59,939 bases of DNA from Streptomyces canus 299MFChir4.1 (GTDB lineage Bacteria; Actinomycetota; Actinomycetes; Streptomycetales; Streptomycetaceae), in NCBI RefSeq assembly GCF_000383615.1, contig NZ_KB911621.1, positions 1-59,939 on the forward strand, in the 5' to 3' direction. The stretch's first letter is position 1. Every line of letters begins with the position of its first letter. The position numbers and the translations under genes were made by a program. Under the pieces are notes generated by a model, which made no database searches, had not been told where the DNA came from, and saw only the letters and a program-made list of their open reading frames with translations. This document shows positions 17,760 to 26,390 of the stretch, piece by piece.

Positions 17760-18380
17760 CTTCACGAAAGGTACGCAGTGGACACCAAGGGCGCGTCCAC
17801 GATCCAGAGCATCCCGCCGAACCAGGCCGGTGAGAACACCTTCCAGGTGTGGGGTTTTGACGCGGCCCAGAACAGTTGCCTGACCGGCTACTACGGCTTC
17901 AAGGTGAAGGGCGCTGAACAGCCCTCGGGGATCTGGCACCTGGACAGCACTCTCACCGACTCCACCACCGCCACCCAGCACCCGCTGATTTCCTCGGGCG
18001 CCACCTGGGACACGCTCGCCCGCAACGGCGCCGGCGGGGCGAAGCTCAACGGAACGAGCGCCCATCTCGCTACCTCCGGCCCGGTGCTGGACACCATCAA
18101 GTCCTTCAGTGTGTCCGCCTGGGTGCGGCTGACGAAGAAGGACGTCAACTACACCGCTCTGTCCCAGGCGGGCGCGAACGCCGCCGGGTTCCAGCTGTAC
18201 TACTCCACCGCCTACGACGCCTGGATCTCAACCGGCACCAGACCGATGTCGCCAGTCCCGTGATCACGCGCTCGATCGGCGCCCGGCCGCCGGTCCTGAA
18301 CGCCTGGACTCACCTGGCCGGCATCTACGACACGGCGGCGAACACCGTCCAGCTCTACGTCAACGGTGTCGCGCAGGAAG
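17760..18380 (+). pseudogene. LamG/concanavalin-like domain fragment of a large extracellular protein
   Basis: Two frames together give a jelly-roll LamG domain: GIWHLDSTLTDSTTATQHPL, AKLNGTSAHLATSGPVLDTI, SFSVSAWVRLTKK, then after a frame break near 18245, NAWTHLAGIYDTAANTVQLY VNG. The preceding linker (TFQVWGFDAAQNSCLTGYYG) is of the kind found between repeats of very large secreted actinobacterial proteins. No start, signal peptide or end is present. It is debris left by rearrangement. Confidence 0.7.
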
Positions 18381-18529
18381 CCCGGTGCCGTTCCAGGTCA
18401 TCCCGTGGAAGGCATCGGGCGGCCTGCAGGTTCTTCGTCTGCTGGTGGTACATCGTGCGCGTGGCGCTGACCGCGGAAAATGCGATGTGTGCGGAGTGGC
18501 CTGTGCCAACCGGTCCGTGTGTGGTCCGG

Positions 18530-18720
18530 ATCTTGTTTCAGGACCACGTCGCGGGCTGGGAGGTGGACGAGTTCGCCCTGCGCGAGGGACACCGCTACGG
18601 CACGACCCTGATCGGCATCGAGACCCGTCAGTCGATCGACCTGCTGCCGGAACGAACGACATCGACGGTGGCTCGCCGATCACCCTGGAGCCGAAGTGAT
18701 CAGCCGAGACCGCTTGCAGT
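18530..18720 (+). pseudogene. ISL3-family transposase remnant
   Basis: EVDEFALREGHRYGTTLIGI followed by ETRQSIDLLPERT matches the ISL3 core (GIDEFALRKGHVYGTVLVDIETRRVVDLLPDRT, also seen in the longer copy at 51236-52650). Only about 60 residues survive; both sides are unrelated. This is probably an old insertion destroyed by the events that also truncated the LamG gene and the ABC ATPase gene on either side. Confidence 0.65.
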
Positions 18721-19095
18721 GCCGGTCGCCCTCGCGGGTGATGTCGAGGGCGGTGGTCGGTTCGTCGGCGATGAGGAGCAGGGGCCGACCGGCGACCGCG
18801 CCCGAGATGAGGACGCGTTGGGCCATGCCGCCCGAGAGCTGGTGCGGGCACGAGCGGAAGGTGCGTTCGGGGTCGGGTCTGCCGTCCCGGGCAGGGAGCG
18901 CCAGGAGCCGCTCGCCGACCTCGCTGCACGACATGGGCGTCACCGCGCGCACGCTCTCGACGAGCTGTGTGCCCACCGTGGCGGACGGGGTCAGGTGGGA
19001 CAGGGGTTCCTGGGGACGTAGGTGATGGACGTCCCCCGTACCGCCCGCAGTTCGCGGCCGTCGAGCCGGATCGAGCGGCGCGCGGTGGACGGCCT
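18701..19095 (-). pseudogene. Oligopeptide-type ABC transporter ATPase remnant
   Basis: The minus frame shows QEPLSHLTPSATVGTQLVES (Q-loop region), the ABC signature HQLSGGMAQRVLISGAVAG and Walker B LLLIADEPTTALDIT, in the order and form of DppD/OppD-like ATPases. Walker A is missing at the upstream end and the H-loop half is replaced after TALDIT. Part of the Q-loop region lies in another frame. It cannot encode a working ATPase, and it is unrelated to the intact Dpp-type operon at 35.4-40.6 kb. Confidence 0.65.
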
Positions 19096-19155
19096 CCTCG
19101 TCGGTGCCAGGCCGTACGGGCCTGGCTACGGCCGGCAGGGTTACGTGCCCTCGGC

Positions 19156-20022
19156 TCAGTCGACGAACAGGCCTCGCGTCGCGGCCCGCGCGTCGAAGTC
19201 CTCCAGGCGGGCCTGGGCGTCCGGCAGGGCGTCGCACATCGCTTCCAGAAGGACCTGCCCCAGCAGCATGGGGGCGCTCACGGTGTCGAACACCAGGCCC
19301 GTCCCCACGGCCGCCGGCAGGAGCAGATCGCTGTGGGCGGCCACCAGGGAGAACGTGCCGTCGGCGATCGTCACCACGGTCAGCCCCGTGTCCCGGGCGT
19401 GGCTGAGCGCGGCGAGGGTCTCCCGCGGGTGGCGGGGCAGGGCGAAGCACAGGAGCGCGCTCGCGCCGGCGTGCCGGGCCGCGTCGACACGGTCGGCGAG
19501 CAGGGAACCGCCCTCGTCGAGCAGACGCACGTCGGGGTGGACCTTCGCGGCGAAGTAGCAGAAGCCCCCTGCCGGAGCGGCGGAGGCGCGCAGCCCGAGC
19601 ACCGGCAGTGGCCGGGAGGCGGCGAGCAGGCGGCCTGCGCGCTCCACGGGCCCCGGATCCGCGAGCAGCGACGCCAGGTGTCGCAGGTTGTCGATCTCGG
19701 CCCGCACCGCTTGCTGGTACGGGTTGCTCGGCTCCTGGTCCGAGCCGGTTCCGGGGATTGCGAGTTCCCGCACATGACGGCGCAGCCCCGGATACCCGTC
19801 AAAGCCGAGGACGAGGGCGAAACGGGTCACCGAAGGCTGGCTCACGCCGGCCAGTTGAGCCAGTTCCACACTCGACAGAAAGGGCACGTCCGTCGCTCGC
19901 CGCACCAGGCAGTGCGCGATGCGACGCTGCGTCGGGGTGAGCCGGCGGCCTTCGAAGAGCCGGTGCAGTTGTGTGGAGGCGCCGACACCGGCAGGCACGT
20001 CGGTCCCTGCGCCCTCACTCAT
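19156..20022 (-). CDS. RpiR/MurR-family regulator with SIS domain
   Basis: This 288-residue protein has the N-terminal RpiR helix-turn-helix (LTPTQRRIAHCLVRRATDVP, SSVELAQLAGVSQPSVTRFA, VLGFDGYPGLRRHV) and a C-terminal SIS sugar-isomerase fold (LPVLGLRASAAPAGGFCYFA, ALLCFALPRHPRETLAALSH, TGLTVVTIADG). SIS domains in RpiR proteins sense phosphosugars, yet relatives also control amino acid and betaine catabolism. It is the last gene of the importer operon, 51 bases after the binding-protein gene, and is the obvious local regulator of the importer and the divergent OCD/lyase genes. Confidence 0.88.
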   Translation of the reverse strand: MSEGAGTDVPAGVGASTQLHRLFEGRRLTPTQRRIAHCLVRRATDVPFLSSVELAQLAGVSQPSVTRFALVLGFDGYPGLRRHVRELAIPGTGSDQEPSNPYQQAVRAEIDNLRHLASLLADPGPVERAGRLLAASRPLPVLGLRASAAPAGGFCYFAAKVHPDVRLLDEGGSLLADRVDAARHAGASALLCFALPRHPRETLAALSHARDTGLTVVTIADGTFSLVAAHSDLLLPAAVGTGLVFDTVSAPMLLGQVLLEAMCDALPDAQARLEDFDARAATRGLFVD

Positions 20023-20073
20023 CCGCTTCTCCCGCCTCTTCTGTTGCCGGACCGGTCAGGACATGCCCACCGG

Positions 20074-21018
20074 TCAGCTCGCGAGACCGGCCTTCGTCAG
20101 CCACTCCTTCGCGACCGTGCTGGCGTCCTCCTTGTCGTTGACGAGCTTCTTCATCATGTCCTGCAGGTCGGCGGTGGTGAGCTTGGCGGAGACGGCGTTG
20201 AGCGCCGTCTTGGCCGTGTCGTTGACCGCGGACTTGTAGACGAGGGGTGTGACGTTCTGCGAGGAGAAGAGGTTCTTCGGGTCGTCCAGGACCACCAGCT
20301 TGTCCTCGACGATGGCGGGGTCGGTGGTGTAGATGTTGGCGGCCTGCGCTTTGCCGTCCTTCAGCAGCTTCAGCAGGGTGCTCTGGGCGCCCGCGTCGAG
20401 CGGCTGGAACTTCCCGAACTCGACGCCGTAGATCTTCTCCAGACCGATCCAGCCCTGCTGGCGGGTCTTGAACTCCGAGCCGGCGCCGAGAGTCAGCTTG
20501 CTCGCGACGGGCTTGAGGTCGGCGAGGGTCTTGAGGTGGTACTTGGCTGCGGTCTCCGCGGTGACCGTGACCGAGTCCTTGTCCTGGGCCTCGGCGGAGT
20601 CGAGGATCTCCACCGACGACGGGAGCTTCTTCTTCAGCTCGGCGTTGATCTCCTCGGTGCCGGTCGCGGTGCTCGTCTTGTCGACCGCCACTGCCAGCAG
20701 GGCGCCGTTGTACTCGGGGAAGACACTGATGCCGCCCTTGACGATCTGGTCGTAGTAGACCTCACGGGCTCCGATGTCGAACTTGCGGGTCACCTTCAGA
20801 CCCTTGGCCTCGAGTGCCTCGGCGTAGATCTCGGCGAGCAGCTGGTTCTCGGGGAAGTTCGCCGAGCCGACGACGAGGGTCTTTCCGTCGCCGGCGGCGC
20901 TGCTGCTGCCCGTCAGCGGGTTGCTGTCGCTGGAGTCGCTGCTGCCGCAGGCGGTCAGCGAGAAGGCGGCGATCAGGCCGAACGCGGCGGCGCGGTGCAC
21001 AACTCTCTTGGGGCTCAT
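20074..21018 (-). CDS. Betaine-type ABC transporter substrate-binding lipoprotein
   Basis: The 314-residue protein opens with a lipoprotein signal peptide ending LIAAFSLTACGSS, with lipobox LTAC, so it is anchored outside the membrane. The mature part is an OpuAC/OsmF-type binding protein of the quaternary amine transporter family: TLVVGSANFPENQLLAEIYA, YYDQIVKGGISVFPEYNGAL, and KLLKDGKAQAANIYTTDPAI. Ligands in this family are betaine, choline, carnitine and, for EgtU, ergothioneine. It is followed by RpiR and preceded by two permeases and an ATPase, making a complete importer. Confidence 0.88.
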   Translation of the reverse strand: MSPKRVVHRAAAFGLIAAFSLTACGSSDSSDSNPLTGSSSAAGDGKTLVVGSANFPENQLLAEIYAEALEAKGLKVTRKFDIGAREVYYDQIVKGGISVFPEYNGALLAVAVDKTSTATGTEEINAELKKKLPSSVEILDSAEAQDKDSVTVTAETAAKYHLKTLADLKPVASKLTLGAGSEFKTRQQGWIGLEKIYGVEFGKFQPLDAGAQSTLLKLLKDGKAQAANIYTTDPAIVEDKLVVLDDPKNLFSSQNVTPLVYKSAVNDTAKTALNAVSAKLTTADLQDMMKKLVNDKEDASTVAKEWLTKAGLAS

Positions 21019-21066
21019 GGGTGTTTCCTTTCTTGGGGCCCTCAGGGCCTGGAAGCTCGGAAGAAC

Positions 21067-21756
21067 TCAGGATCTGGACGCCGAGACCCTGAGGCCCGGC
21101 GAGACGACGACGCGCCGCAGCGCGGTGAAGACGATCTGGACGACGAGCGCCAGGAGGACGACGACGGCGGAGCCGCCGATGACGAGCTGGTAGTCATTGC
21201 GGGAGAGTCCGTCGACAATGAATCGGCCCAGGCCACCGAGGCCGGGGTAGGCAGCGACGGTCGCGGTGGCCACGACCTGGATCGCGGCGATCCTGAGGCC
21301 GAGGAGGATCAGCGGCAGCGACATCGGCACCTCCACCCGTATCAGGACCTCCCACTCGGTCATGCCGACGCCGCGCGCCGCGTCCCTGGTGACGGGGTCC
21401 ACACCTCGCACGCCCTCGAACGTGTTGATCAGGATCGGCGGGATCGCCAGCGCGACCAGGGCCACCAGCACCGGTGTGGTGCTGAGCCCGGCGAGGGTGA
21501 CGACGAGGACCACCAGCCCGAAGGTGGGGATGGCCCGCGCGAGGTTGGCGACGCTGGCCACGGCGAACGCGCCGCGGCCGGTGTGCCCCACGAGCAGCCC
21601 GAACGCCAGCCCGATCAGGGCGGCGAACAGGAGCGACACACCGCTGTAGGTGAGGTGTTCCGCGAGCCGGTGGGGGATGCCGTCGTCGCCGTGCCACTGC
21701 TGCGAGGACGTCAGCCAGTCTCCTACGAGCCGGACCTGGTTCAGGAAATCGTTCAT
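21067..21756 (-). CDS. Betaine-type ABC transporter permease 2
   Basis: ATG 21756 overlaps the stop of the first permease (ATGA). The 229-residue protein is hydrophobic with five to six membrane segments and the EAA-like cytoplasmic loop RDAARGVGMTEWEVLIRVEVPMSLPLILL, which contacts the ATPase. LARAIPTFGLVVLVVTLAGL resembles OpuCB/OpuCD permeases. The frame continues upstream without a stop, but there it runs antiparallel to the real frame of the first permease, so the longer reading is rejected. Confidence 0.88.
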   Translation of the reverse strand: MNDFLNQVRLVGDWLTSSQQWHGDDGIPHRLAEHLTYSGVSLLFAALIGLAFGLLVGHTGRGAFAVASVANLARAIPTFGLVVLVVTLAGLSTTPVLVALVALAIPPILINTFEGVRGVDPVTRDAARGVGMTEWEVLIRVEVPMSLPLILLGLRIAAIQVVATATVAAYPGLGGLGRFIVDGLSRNDYQLVIGGSAVVVLLALVVQIVFTALRRVVVSPGLRVSASRS

Positions 21757-22418
21757 GACGACGTCACCTTGTTCCGGGACCACGGGGTGAGCAGGCGCTG
21801 TGCGAGGACCAGCAGCGCGTCGGTGGTGAGCGCCAGCAGCATGATCAGCACGATCGCGGTCACGATCGGGGTCGGGAAGTCGAGTTGGAGGCCCCGGGTG
21901 ATGTAGTAGCCGAGACCGCCCTGTCCGATCAGCTGGCCCACGGCGACGAGACTGATGGACGAGACGGCGGCGACGCGTACCCCGGCGATGACGACGGGTA
22001 CGGCTATCGGCAGCTCGACCTGGACAACCCGGCGCACCGGGCCGAATCCCAGCGCGGTGGCCGCCTGCCGGACCGGCTCGGGGACGGAGGCGAGGCCGTC
22101 CACGACGTTGGGCACCAGAACCGACAGCGTGTACAGCGTCAGCGGGATCATCACGGTGCGTTCCGTCAGCCCGGTGTAACGGACGAAGATCATGAACAGG
22201 GCCAGTGACGGGATGGAGTACAGGATGTTGGTCACGGTCAGCACGGGCGCGTACAGCCAGCGCCAGCGATGACACGCGATCCCCAGCGGCACCGAGACGA
22301 TCAGCCCGAACAGCACCGGCAGCAGGCCCAGTCTCAGGTGCACGCCGGTGTAGTCGGCCAGCTCGCCGGCATGATCGCCGATCCACTGCCACCGGACCAG
22401 CGGCTCACCGTCGCTCAT
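21753..22418 (-). CDS. Betaine-type ABC transporter permease 1
   Basis: The 221-residue inner-membrane protein has about six hydrophobic helices. TNILYSIPSLALFMIFVRYT and the ATPase-docking loop RQAATALGFGPVRRVVQVELPIA are those of OpuC-type permeases, and GQLIGQGGLGYYITRGLQLD is the usual end of the core. It overlaps the ATPase gene by four bases upstream and the second permease by four bases downstream, so the importer genes are tightly coupled. Confidence 0.9.
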   Translation of the reverse strand: MSDGEPLVRWQWIGDHAGELADYTGVHLRLGLLPVLFGLIVSVPLGIACHRWRWLYAPVLTVTNILYSIPSLALFMIFVRYTGLTERTVMIPLTLYTLSVLVPNVVDGLASVPEPVRQAATALGFGPVRRVVQVELPIAVPVVIAGVRVAAVSSISLVAVGQLIGQGGLGYYITRGLQLDFPTPIVTAIVLIMLLALTTDALLVLAQRLLTPWSRNKVTSS

Positions 22419-23551
22419 CGGTCATCTCCGTCGGCCTTCTCAGCGTTCGCCGCCGGCTCGCCGACTTCGGCGGCCGCCACGGCGGACAGCTCCTGAGCGT
22501 CCGCCACGCCGACGACCGCGCCGTCCGCGTCGACCCCCACCGCGAGCCGGGCGGGCGACAGGAGGGCGGAGTCGAGGGCAGCCCGTGCCGAGTCGCCGAC
22601 GAGGCTGAAGGTGTGGCCGAGGGGGACCAGAGACGCGTCGGCCAGGGTGCCGCTCGCGGGCAGCTCGGCGGCCGGGGCCCACCCGAGCGGTCGCCGGCCG
22701 TCGTCGACGACCAGCAGCCATGCCTCGGCGGCCGCCCGGGCCTGCGCCACGGGAGTGGTGGCTGTCAGGACCGGACCGTCGCGCAGCGGCACCTCGCCCG
22801 CCTTGACGAAGGACAGCCTGCGGATGCCCCGGTCCTGCCCGACGAAGCCCGCCACGAAGTCGTCGGCGGGATGGGCGAGCAGCTGCTCGGGCGTGTCGAA
22901 CTGGGCGAGCTTGCCGCCGGTCCGGAACACCGCGATGTTGTCGCCGAGTTTGATCGCCTCGTCGATGTCATGGGTGACGAACACGATCGTCTTGTGCAGC
23001 TCCTTCTGCAGCCGGATGAACTCCGCCTGCAGCTCCGCCCGGACGATCGGGTCGACCGCGCTGAACGGCTCGTCCATCAGCAGCACTGGCGGGTCGGCGC
23101 CCAACGCCCTGGCCACCCCGACGCGTTGCTGCTGTCCGCCGGAGAGCTGGTTCGGGTAGCGCTTGGCCATCTCCTCCGGCAGCCCGACCAGTTCCAGCAG
23201 CTCCGCCGCCCGTGCCCGCGCCTTCTTCCGGCTCCAGCCGAGCAGCAGCGGAACGGTCGCGATGTTGTCAAGGATGGTGCGGTGCGGGAACAGCCCCGCG
23301 TGCTGGATCACGTACCCGATGCCTCGGCGCAGCTCGGGCGCGTGGACCTCCCGGATGTCCCGGCCGCGCAGGCTCACCGTCCCGGACGTCGGCTCGACCA
23401 TGCGGTTGATCATGCGAAGGGTCGTGGTCTTGCCGCAGCCGGAGGGACCGACGAGAACCGTGATGCCGCCCTCGGCGAGCTCCAGGGACAGGTCGTCCAC
23501 GGCTGTGGTGCCGTTCGGATAGCTTTTGCTCACCGCGTTGAATCTGATCAA
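22415..23551 (-). CDS. Betaine-type ABC transporter ATP-binding protein
   Basis: This 378-residue ATPase has Walker A VLVGPSGCGKTTTLRM, the Q-loop YVIQHAGLFPHRTILDNIA, signature LSGGQQQRVGVARALGA, Walker B VLLMDEPFSAVDPI and H-loop VFVTHDIDEAIKL. The C-terminal part, roughly 240-378, carries two weak CBS-like repeats (LLVVDDGRRPLGWAPAAEL, VGVDADGAVVGVADAQEL) as in OpuA/OpuCA, which sense ionic strength. It is the first gene of the importer operon and faces the OCD gene across a 136-base control region. Confidence 0.92.
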   Translation of the reverse strand: MIRFNAVSKSYPNGTTAVDDLSLELAEGGITVLVGPSGCGKTTTLRMINRMVEPTSGTVSLRGRDIREVHAPELRRGIGYVIQHAGLFPHRTILDNIATVPLLLGWSRKKARARAAELLELVGLPEEMAKRYPNQLSGGQQQRVGVARALGADPPVLLMDEPFSAVDPIVRAELQAEFIRLQKELHKTIVFVTHDIDEAIKLGDNIAVFRTGGKLAQFDTPEQLLAHPADDFVAGFVGQDRGIRRLSFVKAGEVPLRDGPVLTATTPVAQARAAAEAWLLVVDDGRRPLGWAPAAELPASGTLADASLVPLGHTFSLVGDSARAALDSALLSPARLAVGVDADGAVVGVADAQELSAVAAAEVGEPAANAEKADGDDR

Positions 23552-23640
23552 GACTGCCCCTCACCCGGACTGCATATGGTCATGCAGAGTCATGCCTGGA
23601 TGAATGGCAGTCAATGGCTATCTGTTAACGACGTATTACG

Positions 23641-23650
23641 TTCGTACGAA
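23641..23650. promoter_or_regulatory. Palindrome in the divergent importer/OCD control region
   Basis: TTCGTACGAA is a perfect 10-bp palindrome 37 bases before the OCD start and about 90 bases before the importer ATPase start. The surrounding 23560-23660 stretch is markedly more A/T rich than the flanking genes (for example GTTAACGACGTATTACG), consistent with divergent promoters. The RpiR regulator of the importer operon is the natural candidate to bind; this is inference. Confidence 0.4.
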
Positions 23651-23687
23651 ATCAGCAACTGCCCAGCTCGAACGAGGGATTCAGCCC

Positions 23688-24689
23688 ATGGACTCTGTCT
23701 GGTTCACCTTCCTCAACGGCGCGGACATAGAGCAGCTGGAACTGACCGACACGGAGATACTCGACGCCGTCGAGGACGGACTGCGTGCCCAGGGCCGCGG
23801 CGAGACGGTGATCGAACCCCGCGTCCACCTCGTGCCCGATCCCGCGTTCAACGGCCACTTCAACGTCCTGCGCGGCTACATCGCCCCGCTGGCCCTGGCC
23901 GGAGTCAAGATCGTGGGCGACTACGTCGACAACTACAAGGCCCAGCTGCCCTCCGAGATGGCCCTGCTCAACCTCTTCGACCCGCGCAGCGGCATGCCGG
24001 TGGCCGTGCTCGACGCCACCGCCCTCACCGAGATGCGCACGGGCGCCCTGACCGCCCTCGGTGCGCGTCACCTGGCCCGCCCGGACGCCAAGGTGCTCGG
24101 GCACATCGGCGCCCGGGCCACGTCGTACTGGAACGTCCGGCTGCTCGACCGGATCTTCGACCTGTCCGAGATCCGCATCCACTCGCGACGCCCGGAGAGC
24201 CGCGAGGCCTTCGCCGGGCGGCTGGAGGAGGAACTCGGCAAGCCCGTCGTCGTGACCGAGGACTGGAAGAGCTGCGTGGAAGGAGCGGACATCGTGGTGG
24301 AGGCGTCCCGGTTGGAACGCCCCGAGCCGCTGCTGAGGACCGAGTGGATCTCCCCGGGGGCGCTGGTCGTGCCCTACGGGACGAACAGCGCCGTCGAGCT
24401 CACCCTCACGGACATCATGGACAAGATCGTCGTCGACGACTGGGGCCAGGCGCATGCCGGGCCGTTCGGCGCCCTGCGCGCACACGTCGACTCCGGCAGG
24501 CTCAACAGGACCAATCTGCATGGTGAGTTGGGGGAGATTGTGGCCGGTGCCAAGCCCGGTCGGCAGAGCGCCGAGGAGACGAACCTGTTCTGGCACCGCG
24601 GTCTGTCCCTCTCCGACATCGCCCTGGGCGCCGCCATGCTGAGGAAAGCCGAAGAGCGCGACCTCGGCCAGAAACTGCGGTTCGCATGA
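23688..24689 (+). CDS. Ornithine cyclodeaminase/mu-crystallin family protein
   Basis: ATG 23688 follows CGAGGGATTCAGCCC and gives 333 residues. The family pattern is clear: LPSEMALLNLFDPRSGMPVA, DATALTEMRTGALTALGARH, then the dinucleotide-binding VLGHIGARATSYWNVRLLDRIF. Members are NAD-dependent ornithine cyclodeaminases, alanine dehydrogenases, or ketimine and opine-type reductases. The stop overlaps the start of the HAL-family lyase (ATGA). Opposite lies a betaine-type importer with an RpiR regulator. The combination suggests turnover of an imported amino acid derivative rather than ornithine. Confidence 0.88.
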   Translation: MDSVWFTFLNGADIEQLELTDTEILDAVEDGLRAQGRGETVIEPRVHLVPDPAFNGHFNVLRGYIAPLALAGVKIVGDYVDNYKAQLPSEMALLNLFDPRSGMPVAVLDATALTEMRTGALTALGARHLARPDAKVLGHIGARATSYWNVRLLDRIFDLSEIRIHSRRPESREAFAGRLEEELGKPVVVTEDWKSCVEGADIVVEASRLERPEPLLRTEWISPGALVVPYGTNSAVELTLTDIMDKIVVDDWGQAHAGPFGALRAHVDSGRLNRTNLHGELGEIVAGAKPGRQSAEETNLFWHRGLSLSDIALGAAMLRKAEERDLGQKLRFA

Positions 24690-26212
24690 CCGGGGTCGTC
24701 ATCGACGGCAGGACGCTGTCCTACGACGATGTCGTCGCCGTCGCCCACCACGGAGCCCGGGTCGAACTGGCGGAAGAGGTGCTCCCGCGGCTGGCGCGCG
24801 AGCGGGCAGCCGTGGACGACGTCGTCGACCGCCAGGTGCCGACCTACGGCCTGACGACAGGGCTGGGCACCCGCTCCTCGTACGCACTGCCGCGCGACGA
24901 GCTCGAGGCGTTCAGCGTCCGCACGGTCCGGGGGCGGGCAGGCGCGGTCGGCGATCCGCTGCCGGTCCCCGTCGTACGCGCCGCCGTCCTCGCCCGCGTG
25001 AACGGCCTCGCGGGCGGCGGCAGCGGAGTCCGACCGGAGATCCTGACGCTGCTCGTGGCCCTGCTCAACGCGCGGGTGCACCCCGTGATACCCGAGGTGG
25101 GATCGATCGGCGCCGCCGATCTGGTGCAGATGGCCCATGTCGGTCTGGTCGTCATCGGTGAGGGCGTCGCCGAGCTCGCCGGCGAGGTGCTCGACGGAGC
25201 CTCGGCGCTGCGGCGGGTCGGTCTGGCCCCGGCTGCACTGGGCCCGAAGGACGGGCTTGTGCTCTGCAGCGCGAGCCCGCTGGCGGCCGGTCAGGGCGCG
25301 CTCGCCCTGCACGAGGCGGCGACCGTTCTCACCTTGGCCCAGGCAGTCACGGCTTTGACCTACGAGGGCTTTAGGGCCAATACGAGCCCGCTCGACGCGC
25401 GGGTCATGGGACTGCGGCCCGCCCCCGGGCAGTCCCGGGCAGCGGGCGAACTGCTCTCTCTCCTGGAAGGCGGTGAGCTGGGCGATCCCCGCAACGCCCG
25501 GCGCATCCAGGACCCGGTCAGTCTGCGCTGCTCGGCCCAGGTGCACGGGGCGCTGCACTCCGCGCTGGACTTCGCCGACGCCGCGCTGCGGCCGGAGCTC
25601 AACGGCTGCGGCGACAACCCGGTGGTCCTGGCCGGCACCGGCGAGATCCTCTCGTCCGGGAATTTCCACACCCCGGCCCTCGCCCTCGCCTTCGACACCC
25701 TCGCGCTGGCCCTGGCGCAGACCGCGGCGATCTCCGCCGAGCGCATGCGACGGCTGCTCGACCCGGCCGTCAGCGGACTGCCCGCGAACCTCTCGCCGTA
25801 CGGTCCGGAGCGCTCGGGCTTCGCCCCACTGGCCAAGACGGCGCAGGCGCTGGTCGCCGAGATCCGCATGCTGTCCGCACCGGTGAGCACCGACCCCCGC
25901 CATGGCGCGCACGCCGTCGAGGACGACTCGACCAACGCGGCGCTCGGCGCACGCCGGCTGGCCACGATCCTCGTCCGGCTACGACAGTTGCTCGCCGTGG
26001 AGTCCGTGGTCGCCGCGCAGGCGGTGGATCTGGCGGCGCCGCCCGTGCTGGGGCGAGGACCGGAGTTCCTGCACGGCGCGATCCGGAGGGTCGTGTCCCG
26101 CCTGGACGACGACCGGGCCTGCGGGGCGGATGTGGAGGCGGTGGACCGCGGCATCATGGGTTCGGACGAGGTCCGGGGCACCCTGAGCGCCCTGGCAGGA
26201 GGATCGGCATGA
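24686..26212 (+). CDS. HAL/PAL-superfamily lyase without the MIO-forming Ala-Ser-Gly
   Basis: The 508-residue protein has the whole aromatic amino acid lyase fold: YGLTTGLG with the base Tyr 54, GPKDGLVLCSASPLAAGQGA, QDPVSLRCSAQVHGAL, LNGCGDNPVVLAGTGEI and GNFHTPALALAFD. At the cofactor site, canonical GSxGASGDLAPLAH is replaced by GSIGAADLVQMAHVGL (residues 139-154): one residue is lost and the Ser is gone, so the autocatalytic MIO electrophile cannot form the normal way. The rest is well conserved, so decay is unlikely. Elimination of a good leaving group such as trimethylamine from a betaine, as described for ergothionase, would not need MIO; this is inference. Confidence 0.88.
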   Translation: MTGVVIDGRTLSYDDVVAVAHHGARVELAEEVLPRLARERAAVDDVVDRQVPTYGLTTGLGTRSSYALPRDELEAFSVRTVRGRAGAVGDPLPVPVVRAAVLARVNGLAGGGSGVRPEILTLLVALLNARVHPVIPEVGSIGAADLVQMAHVGLVVIGEGVAELAGEVLDGASALRRVGLAPAALGPKDGLVLCSASPLAAGQGALALHEAATVLTLAQAVTALTYEGFRANTSPLDARVMGLRPAPGQSRAAGELLSLLEGGELGDPRNARRIQDPVSLRCSAQVHGALHSALDFADAALRPELNGCGDNPVVLAGTGEILSSGNFHTPALALAFDTLALALAQTAAISAERMRRLLDPAVSGLPANLSPYGPERSGFAPLAKTAQALVAEIRMLSAPVSTDPRHGAHAVEDDSTNAALGARRLATILVRLRQLLAVESVVAAQAVDLAAPPVLGRGPEFLHGAIRRVVSRLDDDRACGADVEAVDRGIMGSDEVRGTLSALAGGSA

Positions 26213-26253
26213 CCGACGACGTGTACCGGCAGCTGTGTACCCCTCCCTGGTGA
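26209..26253 (+). pseudogene. Start of a third coupled gene, cut off after 14 codons
   Basis: An ATG overlapping the lyase stop (ATGA), behind GGCAGGAGGATCGGC, begins MTDDVYRQLCTPPW and then reaches TGA. The good ribosome binding site and the overlap, the same coupling used between OCD and lyase, indicate a genuine third operon gene. Sequence after about 26238 changes character and leads into unrelated hydrolase debris, so most of the gene seems deleted. Confidence 0.45.
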
Positions 26254-26390
26254 GGTTCTGCGGCCCTGGCGCGAACCGCCGCCCAGTTGCCCCGACGAGC
26301 CCGTGACGCGGACGCCCGCTTCGGCCGCCAGGCCATCCGGTGTGCCTGGCCGTCTCCTGCCTCGTTCAGCACGCGGGGATCGCCTGAACA

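Noticed and set aside
18967..21906. A plus-strand open frame of almost 1000 codons
   Set aside because: It runs antisense through the RpiR, binding-protein and permease genes, whose frames carry clear family motifs. Its own translation is low-complexity Arg/Gly/Val-rich sequence typical of GC-rich shadows.
21067..22392. A single 441-codon minus-strand frame covering both permeases
   Set aside because: Only the part from ATG 21756 has permease sequence; the upstream part is an out-of-frame reading of the first permease gene.
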